A stretch of DNA of 64,000 nucleotides from Aphrocallistes beatrix (taxonomy: Eukaryota > Porifera > Hexactinellida > Sceptrulophora > Aphrocallistidae): assembly GCA_963281255.1 (NCBI GenBank), contig OY725494.1:2617934-2681933 (forward strand), given 5' to 3'. Below the pieces are notes generated by a model. It was not told the DNA's origin, did not search any database, and saw only the letters and a list, made by a program, of their open reading frames with translations. Shown piece by piece: positions 32,117-43,481 of this stretch. Both the position numbers and the translations under genes were made by a program. Each line of letters begins with the position of its first letter. Positions within the stretch are counted from its first letter, which is position 1.

Positions 32117-32850
32117 TTTTAATAAGTTTTAATAAGGATCTATATTACCTGGCCAAAAGTATTGGAACACCCTATTGCTTTGCATCATAAATAATACTAA
32201 AATGGGTCTCTCCATGAAAGCCAATTCATTCGACTCACGATGGCTGCTGAAAATCTGATATCAAATTATAAATCTACACACTCGAGTTACTCAGTTTAGA
32301 AGTTTTCTATTCATCAACTATCCCTAAAGGGAATTAATTTCGCTTGTGCCACCTTGATCAACTTGTTCCCCATAATATATAATGGTGGCTAGTGGCACAA
32401 GATGATACAGGTATTAGTAATTGCGCTTTGGAAAGGATTATCTATAGAGACCTTCTAGATTGATTTATTCGGGTGTGTATATTTCAAAATTGATATTAGA
32501 TTTCATTTAAACTTGGTGATTTTAATTAATTGATTGGTGTCATAGACCCAATTTTACTATTACTTATGATGCAAAGCAATAAGGTGTTCCAATACTTTTG
32601 ACCAGATAGTGTATAATGAATTGATTGAAGAAATTTTTGGCATGTGGGAGTCTTTGGGCTATGGCTTCTCTAAGTTTTGACTTCATACAAAAATGTCGAC
32701 TCATCATGGAATTATGACGTCATTGTCACCTTTTTTTTAATAAGTAGAAATTTCAATCAATCAATATGAGCCTAGGCGCCGAAGTGCCCTTCCGGCGGAC
32801 ACAAAGTGCCCGCCAGCCGCGCAGCGCAAGCAAGCGAAGCGCGCTTGTAA
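32015..32850. repeat. Family A tail (plus) and head (minus) around a Tc1-like MITE
   Basis: At 32015-32140 a plus-strand family A tail runs through 'tttcttcaatcaattcgtta', a (TA)n/(GA)n tract and two 'agttttaataag' units. At 32614-32850 a minus-strand copy runs from 'aatgaattgattgaag' to a good GC-rich head (GGCGGACACAAAGTGCCCGC). The MITE at 32143-32611 sits at the junction. Confidence 0.7.
32143..32611. mobile_element. Tc1-like MITE, 469 bp
   Basis: The left end includes CTGGCCAAAAGTATTGGAAC and the right end includes GTTCCAATACTTTTGACCAG. TA lies on both sides. It shares inner ends ('catcataaataatactaaa') with the element at 13539-14018, so both are one family. No transposase is present. 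Confidence 0.78.
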
Positions 32851-32989
32851 AGTGTATGACAGCTTTAATACTTGTGTTAGTGGACCATGGATGCTGAAAA
32901 TTACCTATATATTGTGTTGTTTTTAGCGAATCTTTTATGAGAATCATATGCTAAGAGGGACAAAACAAACGGTAACAAGGCCTATATAT

Positions 32990-33260
32990 GTGTAAATAGA
33001 GAATGAAATGTTTTCACATTCCTGCGTTGTCACGAATTTTTCAAAACATGGTCAATATGTGGCTCATAATTTCAGAATTTTTTGGCTGAAGCCGACAATA
33101 GATATGTAAAAATGATTGAATCTTATTCTTAGGAGATCTGGCCAATAATGTTTTTCATGAAAATGTCCATCATCATTGTCACTCTTGAGGAATAAATGTG
33201 AAAATTCTTTTTTTAAATTTCTCACCCATTGTATCATCATATTGCAATAAAATCATTTTT
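32990..33260. repeat. Diverged foldback-family fragment
   Basis: The text 'ttttcacattcctgcgttg' with 'catggtcaatatgtggctca' resembles the centre of the foldback family seen at 5.7-6.1, 50.1 and 58.8 kb ('cattcctacgttgctatgg'). It lies directly upstream of the WDR49/64-like gene. Boundaries are unclear. Confidence 0.4.
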
Positions 33261-33329
33261 TTTCCAATTTTCACATAATTTTTCTTAATATCTATCTTGA
33301 AGCCCCAAAGATAGCGTTAAGTTGCCATT

Positions 33330-36300
33330 ATGTCTGATGATTCTCAGCCAGAAACTCTGGTGGAAGAATCAGGAGCAGAAGAGGTGTCAGAAGATATCAC
33401 TGCAGATAAAGCCCCTAAGTCTTATACAGATGCGCCTTCTCATAGGAAAGTGTGCTGCATTGAGGACATATTCACCCTGCAGCTGCTGGACGAATTGAGG
33501 AGTCGATTCCTCCATTCAATCCCTCTCCCTCGCCTCCGTCAGCAGGAGGAAGCGATGTCAGGAGGGTATATGAGCCAATCTCAGTTTGCTAGAACCGTCT
33601 CCTCTCTCCTCGGCACGGACGAGTACGCGTCGCATCTGGGGCTTCTCTTCGAGAAGGTAGACACTCGCGGGAGTGGCTCTCTCTCCTGGAGCAAGTTCTG
33701 TTCTTACCTCCTCACTTATCTGAGAGAGCGGACTCAGGCCGAACTGCAGGCGAAGCAGCTGCTGCAAGGGAAACCTCGCTTCGTGAGGATGCCTAGCAGC
33801 AAGCAGGTCACTGTGTTGCTCCTGCACGTCGATGCTCTCAAGAAACTGCTGCTGGTTAGTAAGGATGGAGTCCTCAGTCTTTGGAACAGCGACATGACAC
33901 TGGTCACTAGGTAATGTTGCCACTGTGTATCTGTGTACGCAGATCTAGATAGAAAAGTACTTGTCTCCACCTCAGCCCATCCCCATTTTTTTCTCAGTTC
34001 GCAGTTCGGACAACTTATTTTAAAATTAAGGTCTGTTTTTGCTTATCTATCTACCCCACTAGCTAACTAATAATAAGGAGCATGGTAATATCGACATTTT
34101 CGTTATTAAAAGCTTTTTTTATCAATTTAGTCATTTAATTAATTTAAATTCCTGGGGGACGGATCGATTCCTATTCGCACCAATAAATATTTGCTTACAC
34201 TACCCCATAAAGGGCAGCAAAATATTTTAGCGCCCTCTTGGGGACGATTATTCGAGGGTCGGCAACTATTCGAGTATATATGGCATTTTCCCTTTGTATC
34301 TGGACATGTACATAAGTTCTCTGAGGTATGAATACCGTTTTTTAAGTTTATGACAGTATACCGAATAAAAAAACATCTTTAAAAGTGTTACGGTACTTGG
34401 ATGTTCCTTGATTTTGTATTTCATTTAACGATCGAACGAGGTATGGTGGATAAAGACATGCGTGCTTTGTTCACTCCTTTGCAAGCTCCCAATTAACGAT
34501 ATTTCCATTTTCCTAGTTGCAAGCTTCACTCACTTCTGCCGGGGCCTATCAGGCTAAAGGGAGCCCCGCGCTACAAACACAGAGCAAAGATTTGGGTTAC
34601 AAGCGCTGTCTATTTCTCCCAGCTGAGCAAGCTGGTACTGTCCACCACTTCTTCAGACATCTACTTCATCTCGCTCATCTCTCCGTCCTCCTTCATTGCG
34701 CAGTATCATCTCACTGAGGTGCCCAGTCCTGTCTTCTCCCTCGCTTGCCATGAACAGGACCACCTCCACCTACTGCTCTGCGGATGTGCGGACGGCTCCT
34801 TGCTCGTCCTCAGATTCCTCTGTCCGGAGCAGGGACTGTTCTTCTCAGAACTCAGCTCTAAACGCGTTGAGTGCGTTAAGGTCTCTGGGAGGAGTTTGCA
34901 CAAGTACCATCAGTTCGTAGCTGCTGCCAGTTATCAGGTGTGTGCACTTGTGTTAGTTGAGTATATTCCACTTCTCTTCTGTGATATTCATTTAGCCTGG
35001 CTCATTTTATGGAGGAAATTACAAAAGTTTATTGTGCTTCCGATACAGTGACTACTAGTACGTATTGTTAGGATGGACACTATTAAAATGAGTCTGATTG
35101 ATAAGTCATGCATGGATGGTCACTCTTTTCCAGAATTTGGGGATAATGACTTGGATTATTTCCTGAGGATGTGACTATATATGTGATTTGCCACTATTCA
35201 TACAATTTTTGACATTTTTTAATTCATTCTGATTACACAGTTTTTTATGACTTAATTTTGCTTCGTAATACCTTGGAAACTATTCAACATAACAATTATA
35301 ATTCATTTCAAAGGTGGATAATAGTGAAGAAATCATCAAAATCTAATCTTTCCAATTCCCAATTCATATTGCAAGTCAAAACAGTACTTTGTATTGATAT
35401 ATTATATAAAAGGACCATAATCAAATTCAGTGAGGACTCTCGACTATTTCGTCTCGTCGAGTTTACTATATAAATTCTACTTTCACAGGTACATTCCCAT
35501 TGGGTGAGGCGTGTCCAGTACCTTCCTTCATTGCAGAGTGCGCTGTCTTGTTCCCACTCTAACCTGATCTCTCTAGCCATCACAGACCTCCAGCGCATCA
35601 AGCAACCCTATCACTTCTCCCTCCCTAAAGGGGTCTCCTGCTTCTCTTACTGCCACGAACTAGGTCTACTGCTCACTGGGGCGGTGGACAGATTTGTACG
35701 CGTATGGTGTCCCTATGTCCCTACCAAGCCCTCTGCTCTCCTCATGGGTCACGAGGGCTTCATCATAGACGTCATGGTGTATTACCCTAAGGGGGTGTTC
35801 CTATCACTGGACACTACCGGCATGGTTAGAATCTGGGATGCAGTGTGGAATAACTGCATCCAGTTCATCCAGCTAAACTTCCCCATCCCGACAAACTCTT
35901 GGGAGTTCGGACAGCGGTCGCTGTTCACTGGAGAGCAGACACGATTCGTTTACTCTGCTTGTGCTAACTACGTGGCTAGCTTCATACTCGCACCTGGAAG
36001 CGGAGACAAAGATGTGATTGGAACCAGGTTGAGTCTAGTTTTTATTTCTTTTTTTGATTGAAATTATTATTATTATTTTTATTTAAATTGTATTATTAGA
36101 TCGGAATTCTATACATTGGCGCTATAGAAACTATAAAGTCGATATCGAGCATTAATTTTAATTTATACAAGCGCGCTTCGCGCTTGCTTGCGCTGCGCGG
36201 CTGGCGGACACTTTGTGTCCGCCGGAGGCTCCCTTCGGTCGCCTGGAGTCACATTGGTTAATTATAAGGGAGATAACATCTCTAAATATGTCTGTCCTAC

Positions 36301-36661
36301 TGTGCTAATCGATATCACTCGAAAAATCACCAAATTTGTGAATTTAAAATTTTTTGATGCGTAATGATGACGTCATAACAAAGTGATGAGTCATCATTTT
36401 TTGATGATAGTTGCATCATATGTGAGACATGTTAGTATACAGATTCTATTAAAATTTCAGCCTTCTATCTCCTATAATGGCTGAGTTATGCCCGAATAAC
36501 TGTGTTGCTTAACTTTTTAAAATGTGACAATGACGTCATAATTCCATGATGAGTCGACATTTTCGTCTGAGCTCAGAACTTACTGGAGCCATAGCCAAAA
36601 GACTCCCACATGCCAAAAATCAGCTTTCTGCGCCTGGCAGTTTCTTCAATCAATTCGTAAC

Positions 36662-36737
<76 letters not shown>

Positions 36738-38985
36738 GTATCAGAGATGCAGCGGTCCGGTGATTTCATGGACCGGACCGGACCGTCATATGTATTCTCT
36801 CCAGTCCAGACCGCTGCACCTCTGATACGTATATATATATATATATATATATACAAATATTAATCGAGTTTTAATAGTAAGGATTCATTACGTATTGATA
36901 TCTAGTCAACACTGAGCCGTGAAGTTTCGTTTTTAACGTTACAACTCTTATGATTCTATCAAAATAATTTCGGCATATGGAAACATGTTGTTTATTTGTT
37001 ACATAAAATTCGTATCTTAGAAGAAGTTCCTTGAAGGCTCCCCCGTGTGCCGCCCTCTACGCGTCCCTCTACCAGCTGGTGCTGGTGGGGTCTGAGGACT
37101 CTTCCATCTTCTCCTACGACCTGAACACAGGGCGGAGACAGCACGTGGTGCAGTCAGCACATGGAGAAGACGAGATCACTGCGATGTGTGTCGCTTCTCC
37201 TGGAAGGAGACTGATCACTAGCTCCCGCCTCGGTCAGTCCAAGTCCTGGGATGTGAAGACTGGAGAATTGGTGCAAACCTTTATTCCAGCCTCTCCGATC
37301 GAAGTCTCATCTCTTATTCCAGTCGAAAGGAAGGAGACATTGATTGCAGCGGGTTGGTCTAAGGAGATAATAGTTTATAAAGACAGACCAGAAGAGGTTA
37401 GTTTCTATTTAAACTATTTTGGTATTCATTGAGTATAATTGTCAACGCACATGTGAGTTCCAAATGATTGTGCTATTATCTAATACTATGATCAGGAGTG
37501 CGAGGGGGCCTAAATACGCCACCTTTTGCTCCCCTTCTCGTGGCCCATAGGGATGAAAATAAAATTGGCATATAATATCTTTATTTTCGAACGCAATAAA
37601 TGTATTAAATGTACTACGGGCGTTCAATAAGTTCTGATCAGTACACTGTAAAACATTTAAAATACACACTAAACAAGTTGTTAATGTTTTATTTTTTCAA
37701 AATACTCCCCATGATTATTGATACAGCGTTGACAGCGTTTAAACGTTCTAACCATTGTTCAAATACTTTTTTATAGTCCTCTGGAGGTATAAGGTTTAGA
37801 TACTGGAAAATCGCCGAACCCAGTGCTGCATTTGTGTCGAAATGACGACCAGAAAGGTACTCTTTTAGCTTCGGGAATAAATAAAAGTCACAAGGAGCTA
37901 GGTCTGGACTGTAGGGTGGATGCTCAAGCTCAACCATCCCCATGCTTGCAATTTTGGCTTTGACCTGCTTGGTTTTGTGAGGGCCACACCTTGTTCGCTT
38001 CTTTAGATAGAGGTGTGCTATACTGTACCCACGTTTCATCACCAGTCACTACTTCAAATAAACGGCGAGGGTCAGCTCCTTTATACAATTTTAAGAGGTT
38101 TCGGCAACATCTTATCCTGGTTGCCATTTGGGCCTTTGTTAAGCAATGAGGGACCCATCGGGCACAAACCTTTGATAGATTTAGTTTTGACTTTAGAATG
38201 GATCAACTTCCCGTTGAGATCCCAATAATATGAGCTAACTCTTTAACGGTGATATGAGGATCTGAATCAACGAATTCCTTAATAGCACTGGAATACTTGG
38301 GGACAACCGCCGTAAAAGGTGCTCCAGCCCGAGGGTCATCTTCCACAGACTCTCTACCTACTCTAAAGCGCTGGGCCCATCGTCTGACTCCAGGATAAGA
38401 TAGAGCACCTTTCATACCGTATACTTGCACCAAGTCAACATGTATATCGTGCACAGATTTCCCGAGCAGAGTACGAATCTTAACGTATGATCTCTGCTCA
38501 ATATAAGAATTCTTCTTTGATGACGCCATAATTTATTAGTATGCAAAATCGGTTTTACAAAATAATGTGTGAATCAATAAGTATACGGAATATCAAGATG
38601 AAGTAAAAACTGGCTTTTAGGTAATTGATAAAATAACATATTCTATGAGCGAATTATGGAACTTGTACAATATAGTAATGTTATCTCTTAATGATCAGAA
38701 CTTATTGAACGCCCGTAGTAGTATACATATTTGCAAATAGTTCATAGTGTTTTAATTATCAATCAGAATAGTAATAAATGAAAATTGCTACAGAATGAGG
38801 TTGAGTCTTCTTTTTCAACTTCCCAAATCCTGATCACATCCTCTAAGCCATTAAACTCCAGGTTTTTATTCATCGCGATGACCCCACAATCAGATAAACG
38901 CTCATTATTCAAAGAGGAGTGTAACCAGGTTGATTCTTCTCGTGAGGGAAAAAGCTCTTTCGCTGTCTACTTAACTACCTGGTAG
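33330..38985 (+). CDS. WDR49/WDR64-like EF-hand and WD40 protein, five exons
   Basis: Exons 33330-33910, 34517-34937, 35489-36027, 37021-37396 and 38794-38985 have GT/AG borders and join in frame into 702 aa. Residues 1-40 are acidic. A degenerate EF-hand (FEKVDTRGSGSLSWSKFCSY, near residue 110; Lys instead of Glu at loop position 12) precedes the WD40 blades. Blades include RAKIWVTSAVYFSQLSKLVL, VSCFSYCHELGLLLTGAVDR with FVRVWCPYVPTKPSALLMGH, VFLSLDTTGMVRIWDAVWNN and LITSSRLGQSKSWDVKTGEL. The order EF-hand, K.W.T, VDR.VR.W.PYVPTKP, SLD.TG.VRIWD is that of WDR49, WDR64 and fly WDY, which are linked to cilia and sperm. Relatives often run to about 1000 aa with a second propeller; this model stops early, so exon 5 or the 3' end is uncertain. 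Introns 3 and 4 contain a family A copy and a mariner. Confidence 0.8.
36665..36736. repeat. (TA)n microsatellite, about 36 units
   Basis: An uninterrupted TA run inside the tail of a family A repeat. It continues for about ten more units after the small palindrome that follows. Confidence 0.95.
36736..36830. mobile_element. Small palindromic element, 95 bp, inside the (TA)n tract
   Basis: ACGTATCAGAGATGCAGCGG at the left faces CCGCTGCACCTCTGATACGT at the right. The centre holds 'catggaccggaccggaccg'. TA on both sides is uninformative in a TA tract. The family is unknown. Confidence 0.65.
37614..38718 (-). mobile_element. Mariner element with broken transposase, in intron 4 of the WDR-like gene
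   Basis: The element is 1105 bp, with terminal repeats beginning CTACGGGCGTTCAATAAGTT and flanking TA at 37612-37613 and 38719-38720. On the minus strand the transposase starts at 38529 (MASSKKNSYIEQRSYVKIRT), with a helix-turn-helix region to 38203, where it meets a stop (HIIGISTGS). It resumes in other frames with VTGDETWVQYSTPL (first catalytic Asp, about 38050) and PPYSPDLAPCDFYLFPKLKE (third Asp, about 37900). The stretch that should carry the second Asp is missing: SNKVWP runs almost directly into HKTKQVKAKIASMG. The copy therefore cannot be active by itself. At least one stop, one frameshift and one internal deletion are visible. Confidence 0.9.
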
Positions 38986-38999
38986 CGTGACTGTTATTT

Positions 39000-39589
39000 A
39001 GGTTGTTTCATATATGCAAAAATTTTCCTGTGACGAATCTTCTGGCGAACAATTTTCCTTGCGACCTATTTTTCGCCATTCGTTGGACAGATACGTCGTG
39101 TTCCCTTAATTTTGTGGTGATATGATCATGCTAATCCTGTGTTAGTAAGGATTTGTTCATTACATTATACAAGTATTTAAAATGTCTACATGGAAACAGT
39201 ATCTTCTCGCTCAATTCTCACCAGTTGTAAATTTCGAAATATTTTTTGTGAAACCCCCTGGAGGTTGAACCAAAAAGCACCATTGGGTAATGGTACAGAA
39301 CTTTATGAAAAGGACCACTGGCCGCATTATTCGGAATATCAGAAGGCACACCATGCTCACAGTTGTCCTTTTATTTTAGTGACTGCTTCAGGATTGAAGA
39401 AGCATTTCCGTCCTCACTCAGACTCTCAGCGTCGGAAAAATTTCCTGCATTTTTTTATTATTCAGCATCAAAGAATTCGAGCTAACTACCCTTTTCAGTT
39501 TCAGGATTAGTGTGATTTAACATTTTGAGTAGACAGCTAATATTTGTTTTCATAGAATATAAAATGAATATAATTAAATACAGAGGTAG
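39000..39589. other. Intergenic, no gene recognised
   Basis: DNA between the last proposed exon of the WDR-like gene and the hAT fossil. An open frame at 39190-39510 (106 aa) resembles nothing I know and has no intron or promoter context. Further exons of the WDR-like gene could lie here but were not recognised. Confidence 0.35.
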
Positions 39590-41840
39590 TCCTTGCTAAA
39601 ATTTCAGAAAAATACCATACAAGGTGATGCGCCCCTTAACAGTCTTCTACACCACTGCGCCACCCTCGTTAAAGAGGCTGGCTGTGCCCCTGACTATGAT
39701 TTTATTAATGACTTTGAACAGAGATTTTCCTGGTGGATAATACAATGTACTTTGACTAATTTTAATACTACCCATGAATTGATCTTTGAATATTTTTCTA
39801 CAAAAGAGCAACAAACCCTTCTCCCTCCCAATCATTGACCCCACATAGATTATGCAACTTAAGATAGCATCAATACATTTCATCACCGCTAGAAATATCA
39901 ACTCAAGTTGTTGTTTTTGTATTTTTGAATGACTTCTGTTTATCTAGGTATATAATTTGCACCGAAGTAAGAATACGCTCCTTGATAAATTCACCATCAA
40001 ATGGCTTATAATTTTTCCAATAAGTTTGTTAATAGCAAAGCTTGCAAATACAGTTTTTCTGACTCAGAATTAGTAATCGTAAAACTAGTTTGTAGTATCG
40101 ATAGTTCTCTTTTTAATGATAATATTATGTTCCCCTCCATCTACAACTGTGATTTCCACAAGAGTAAATTAAATCGAAAGAAGTACATACATGAATAAGC
40201 TGATTTGCTTTCGATGCTGTTTCTCCTCCTGCTACTTGATTTAGTTCCTCTAAAGCTCCAACGATTGGCTCAAGTAATTCCAGAAACACCAATATTGCAT
40301 CATGCCTAGGGATCGACCGGGAATCCCGGTTGAATCCCGGTTTTGCCGGGATTTGGCTATTTTACCGGGATCCCGGTTATTGCCGGGATCGCCTAAATTT
40401 ACCGGGATCTAGCCGGGAATTTAAAAATCTTTATATAGTGGAACTCAGAATGAATTAATATTCTATTCATGAAATTTATGGTTAAACGTAGTTATTATAC
40501 ACTATATGTAGACATTAACATCAATTTATTTCAGAATTTTTGACACCCCGCTATTCCGAATTCCGACCATTCTTTTAGGACGAAACCCTACCTAAGGCTA
40601 CATTTAACCTCAGAAATACGGTCAATTCATTACATCAATCGTTCACTACTTGTTGAATCAATAGTTACGTGTTAAACCAAAACATTTTATTGACAATTGA
40701 CAATATGTACTAATCCCGGCTAGCCGGGAATCCCGGCAAAAAAATTGACAATCCCGGCAAAATCCCGTCCCGGCAGAAAATCTTATCCCGGTCGATCACT
40801 AATCATGCCTTTCTACCCATCGTGTAACAGCAAGATCCTGGCGTCTCAATTCGGGACATATATTTGAATGGCCTGATGTAGTCTCTCCTCACGGAAAGGG
40901 TAACCATGAAGAAAGGAGATTATAGAAGCAAGACTAGAGAATGTATTTCTAACAACAACAGTATTAGCTTTAGCAATGGCCAAATTTAAACTATGCTATG
41001 CACAATGAGTATAATGGACCATTGGATACTTTTCACATGTGCAGGCTTGAACTCTGTATTTTCTCTGTATTTTGTATTTTGATGACATTGAACTAGCCCC
41101 ATCCAATCCGAGTCCAACCATTCTTTTCAGATCAAGACCAGAATAGATGCAAAATGATTCAATTGAATTTGTGATTCCCTCACCAGTTACGTCAGTTACT
41201 GTCACGAAACCAAGAAACTTCTCGTATATGATGGGGATATTAACTTTTCGGATATTAATGTAACGAGCTGAGATTGACAGTTGCTCATGAGCTGAAATAT
41301 CTGCTGACTCGTCAGCTAAAATAGTGAAAGGGACTTCATGAACTTCGCAAACAATCTTTTTGCTAATCAATGATCCGCAAATATTTATAATCTCGTTCTG
41401 AATGTTTGGGCTATTTAGCTTTTGCACCACTAGTAGTTAAGTGTTCTTAAAACAGCGTCGCCTGCTCTTAGACGTAAACGAAGGGCTGCACGGAAGTTAC
41501 CATCGTTTTCATTTGGCTCTTCAATATTCAATTCTGAAGACTCGCTTCTATGTGCACCAGAGGCTAATTCCTGTCGACCAAGAAAAAGAATCGTTTCTAT
41601 TAATGGTACCAATCTATCACGATTTAATTGTTTCTGTTTAATTCGCTGTTGATTTAGCTGGTCGCGAATATCTAAACCAGTCTCCGTTGCCTTTTTGAAA
41701 GCATCTCTCTTCATAGTACAATCTCGATAATACGAGAGCTGACAATGACTGTTAAATACCTCTATGGCGTTCTTGTAGTTGTTGAACGGGGAAATTACTT
41801 GGGATCCAACTTTTTGTGTTCCTCCTTTACCGACTCGTTT
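39590..41840 (-). pseudogene. hAT-superfamily transposase (P52rIPK/THAP0-like), degenerate
   Basis: Read on the minus strand from about 41840, the family order is clear: FNNYKNAIEVFNSHCQLSYY, then KRDAFKKATETGLDIRDQLN, RLVPLIETILFLGRQELA, NDGNFRAALRLRLRAGD. After a frame break follow SPNIQNEIINICGSLISKKI, FTILADESADISAHEQLSIS, GLDLKRMVGLGLDGASSMSS and HYTHCA. Near 40850 there is VTRWVERHD and, after an inserted MITE, AILVFLELLEPIVGALEELN to ETASKANQLI (about 40300-40200). Further frames to about 39600 are doubtful. Several stops and frame changes make it dead. The N-terminal TTF-type zinc finger and the C-terminal dimer domain were not found. Confidence 0.8.
40307..40801. mobile_element. hAT MITE, 495 bp, inserted in the hAT transposase fossil
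   Basis: The ends TAGGGATCGACCGGGA and TCCCGGTCGATCACTA are inverted, with an 8 bp duplication ATCATGCC at 40299-40306 and 40802-40809. Many CCGGGATCCCGG-type short palindromes lie near both ends; the middle is AT-rich. The flanking transposase text (WVERHD, then AILVF) is continuous across the insertion, which confirms both calls. Confidence 0.88.
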
Positions 41841-42122
41841 GTCATTTCTATCTAAAAACAGGACACAAATTTTACAAAATTCGCGCTACTATTAGTATTC
41901 AGAGTAAGCAAGCCATGGGAAACGAACCGGCCAACAACCATTGCAATACCTTTTCCTACCTCCTTGAATGATTGCTGGATATATATTATTTTCTGGCGGC
42001 GTCCAACAGTTATGCTATATTTCTAAATGAAGGTCTTCATCTACAGACTGGTTTTCTGTTACAAATAGATATCCATATGATTTGGATGAGCAGTAATAGA
42101 CAGATCTTCGTTCGAATGATCA

Positions 42123-42149
42123 AGAGAGAGAGAGAGAGAGAGAGAGAGA
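42123..42149. repeat. (AG)n microsatellite
   Basis: A simple AG run of about 13 units. It lies in a gene-free stretch between the hAT fossil and the family A array. Confidence 0.9.
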
Positions 42150-42417
42150 ATTGTTTTCAGTGATAATCAATGATTCGTCCAACTCATTTTCAAATGACAA
42201 ATCGTTTTCAACTCTTGTTTGTTTCGATAGGAAAAAGTCAAGTGAATTTCCTGGACGTTTAGACATTATGCGTAGATTATGTATACCAACTAGTCATTCA
42301 TGAATCAATTTATTACAATAAATTTTAGACTATGAAACCTTGAAACAAATCAAGTGCTATTTTGGAATAGTTCAATAATGAAATTAACAACTTTCACTAT
42401 TTGATGAATAATAACAA

Positions 42418-43362
42418 CAAGCTCGCTTCGCTTGCTTGCGCAGCGCGGCTGGCGGACACTTTGTGTCCGCCTGGGATCACATTGATTAATTATAAGGGAG
42501 ATAACATCTCTAAATAGGTCTGTCCTACTGTTATAATTGATATCGCACGAAAAATCACCAAATTTGTCAATTTTTAAAATTTTGATGCGTGATGATGACA
42601 TCATAACAGAGTGATGAGTCATCTTTTTTGATGATAGTTGCATCATATATGAGACATATTAATTAATATTAATATACACATTCTATTAAAATTTCAGCCT
42701 TCTATCACTTAAAATGGCTGAGTTATAGTCGAAAAACTGAAATTTCTAATTATAAAAAGATGACAATGACGTCATAATTCCATAATGAGTCGACATTTTC
42801 GTCTGAGCTCAGAACTTACTGGAGCCATAGCCAAAAAAACTCCCACATGCCAAAAATCAGCTTTCTGGGCCTGACAGTTTCTTCAATCAATTCGTTACAT
42901 ATATATATATATATATTCAAGCGCGCTGCGGCTGGTGGACACTGTGTCCGCCGGAGGCGCCCTTTGGGCGCCTGTGGTCACCATTGATTAATTATAAGGG
43001 AGATAACATCTCTAAATACATCTGTCATACTGTTATAATCGATATCGCCAAATTTTTCGTCATAACAGAGTGATGAGTCATCATTTTTTAATGATAGTTG
43101 TGTCATATGTGAGATATATTAATATACATAATCTATTAAAATTTGAGCCTTCTATCTCCTATAATGGCTGAGTTATGGTCGAATAACTGTATTGCTTAAC
43201 TTTAAAAATGTGACAATGACGTCATAATTCCATGATGAGTCTACATTTTCGTCTGAGCTCAGAACTTACTGGAGCCATGGCCAAAAAACTCCCACATGCC
43301 AAAATCAGCTTTCTGCGCCTGGCAGTTTCTTCAATCAATTCGTTACAGATATAGATATATAA
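42418..43362 (+). repeat. Two tandem family A repeats
   Basis: Copy one (42418-42917) and copy two (about 42920-43362) lie head to tail, each starting with a GC-rich head and ending at 'tcttcaatcaattcgttaca' plus an (AT)n tract. The second head is partly deleted (GCGCGCTGCGGCTGGTGG). The tail of the second copy is displaced by a family B fragment and by the MITE at 43482; a tail unit with (AAAC)n and 'cgagttttaatagtaaggat' reappears at 44262-44310. Confidence 0.8.
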
Positions 43363-43481
43363 GCCAACCGTTGAAAGCAAGTTTCTAGCATATTTGCCAA
43401 TTTTCGTATCTCTACGACTTGCCAATTCTTCAATCAATTCGGACAAACAAACAAACAAACAAATCCTAGCATTTTAATATA

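Larger units (their letters stand above)
36165..36885 (+). repeat. Family A repeat, near full length, in intron 3 of the WDR-like gene
   Basis: This is one of the most complete copies. The GC-rich head (36165-36245) has GCGCTTCGCGCTTGCTTGCG, GGCGGACACTTTGTGTCCGC and a weaker hairpin in CTCCCTTCGGTCGCCTGG. A middle of about 400 bp includes 'gatgacgtcataacaaagtg' and 'tgacaatgacgtcataattc'. A (TA)n tract spans 36665-36736, and the tail ends 'ttaatcgagttttaatagta' plus 'aggat'. A small inverted-repeat element interrupts the microsatellite. No protein is encoded. Confidence 0.8.

Noticed and set aside
36546-36863. Frames with YIYIYIYI runs on both strands
   Set aside because: They are translations of a (TA)n microsatellite.
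39190-39510. 106-residue frame as a further exon or gene
   Set aside because: No family resemblance, no WD40 signature and no matching splice phase with the WDR-like exons.
42350-42646. Frames of 60-140 residues recurring across family A copies
   Set aside because: The reading frame and length differ from copy to copy and the residues reflect the GC-rich head; no shared protein is conserved.
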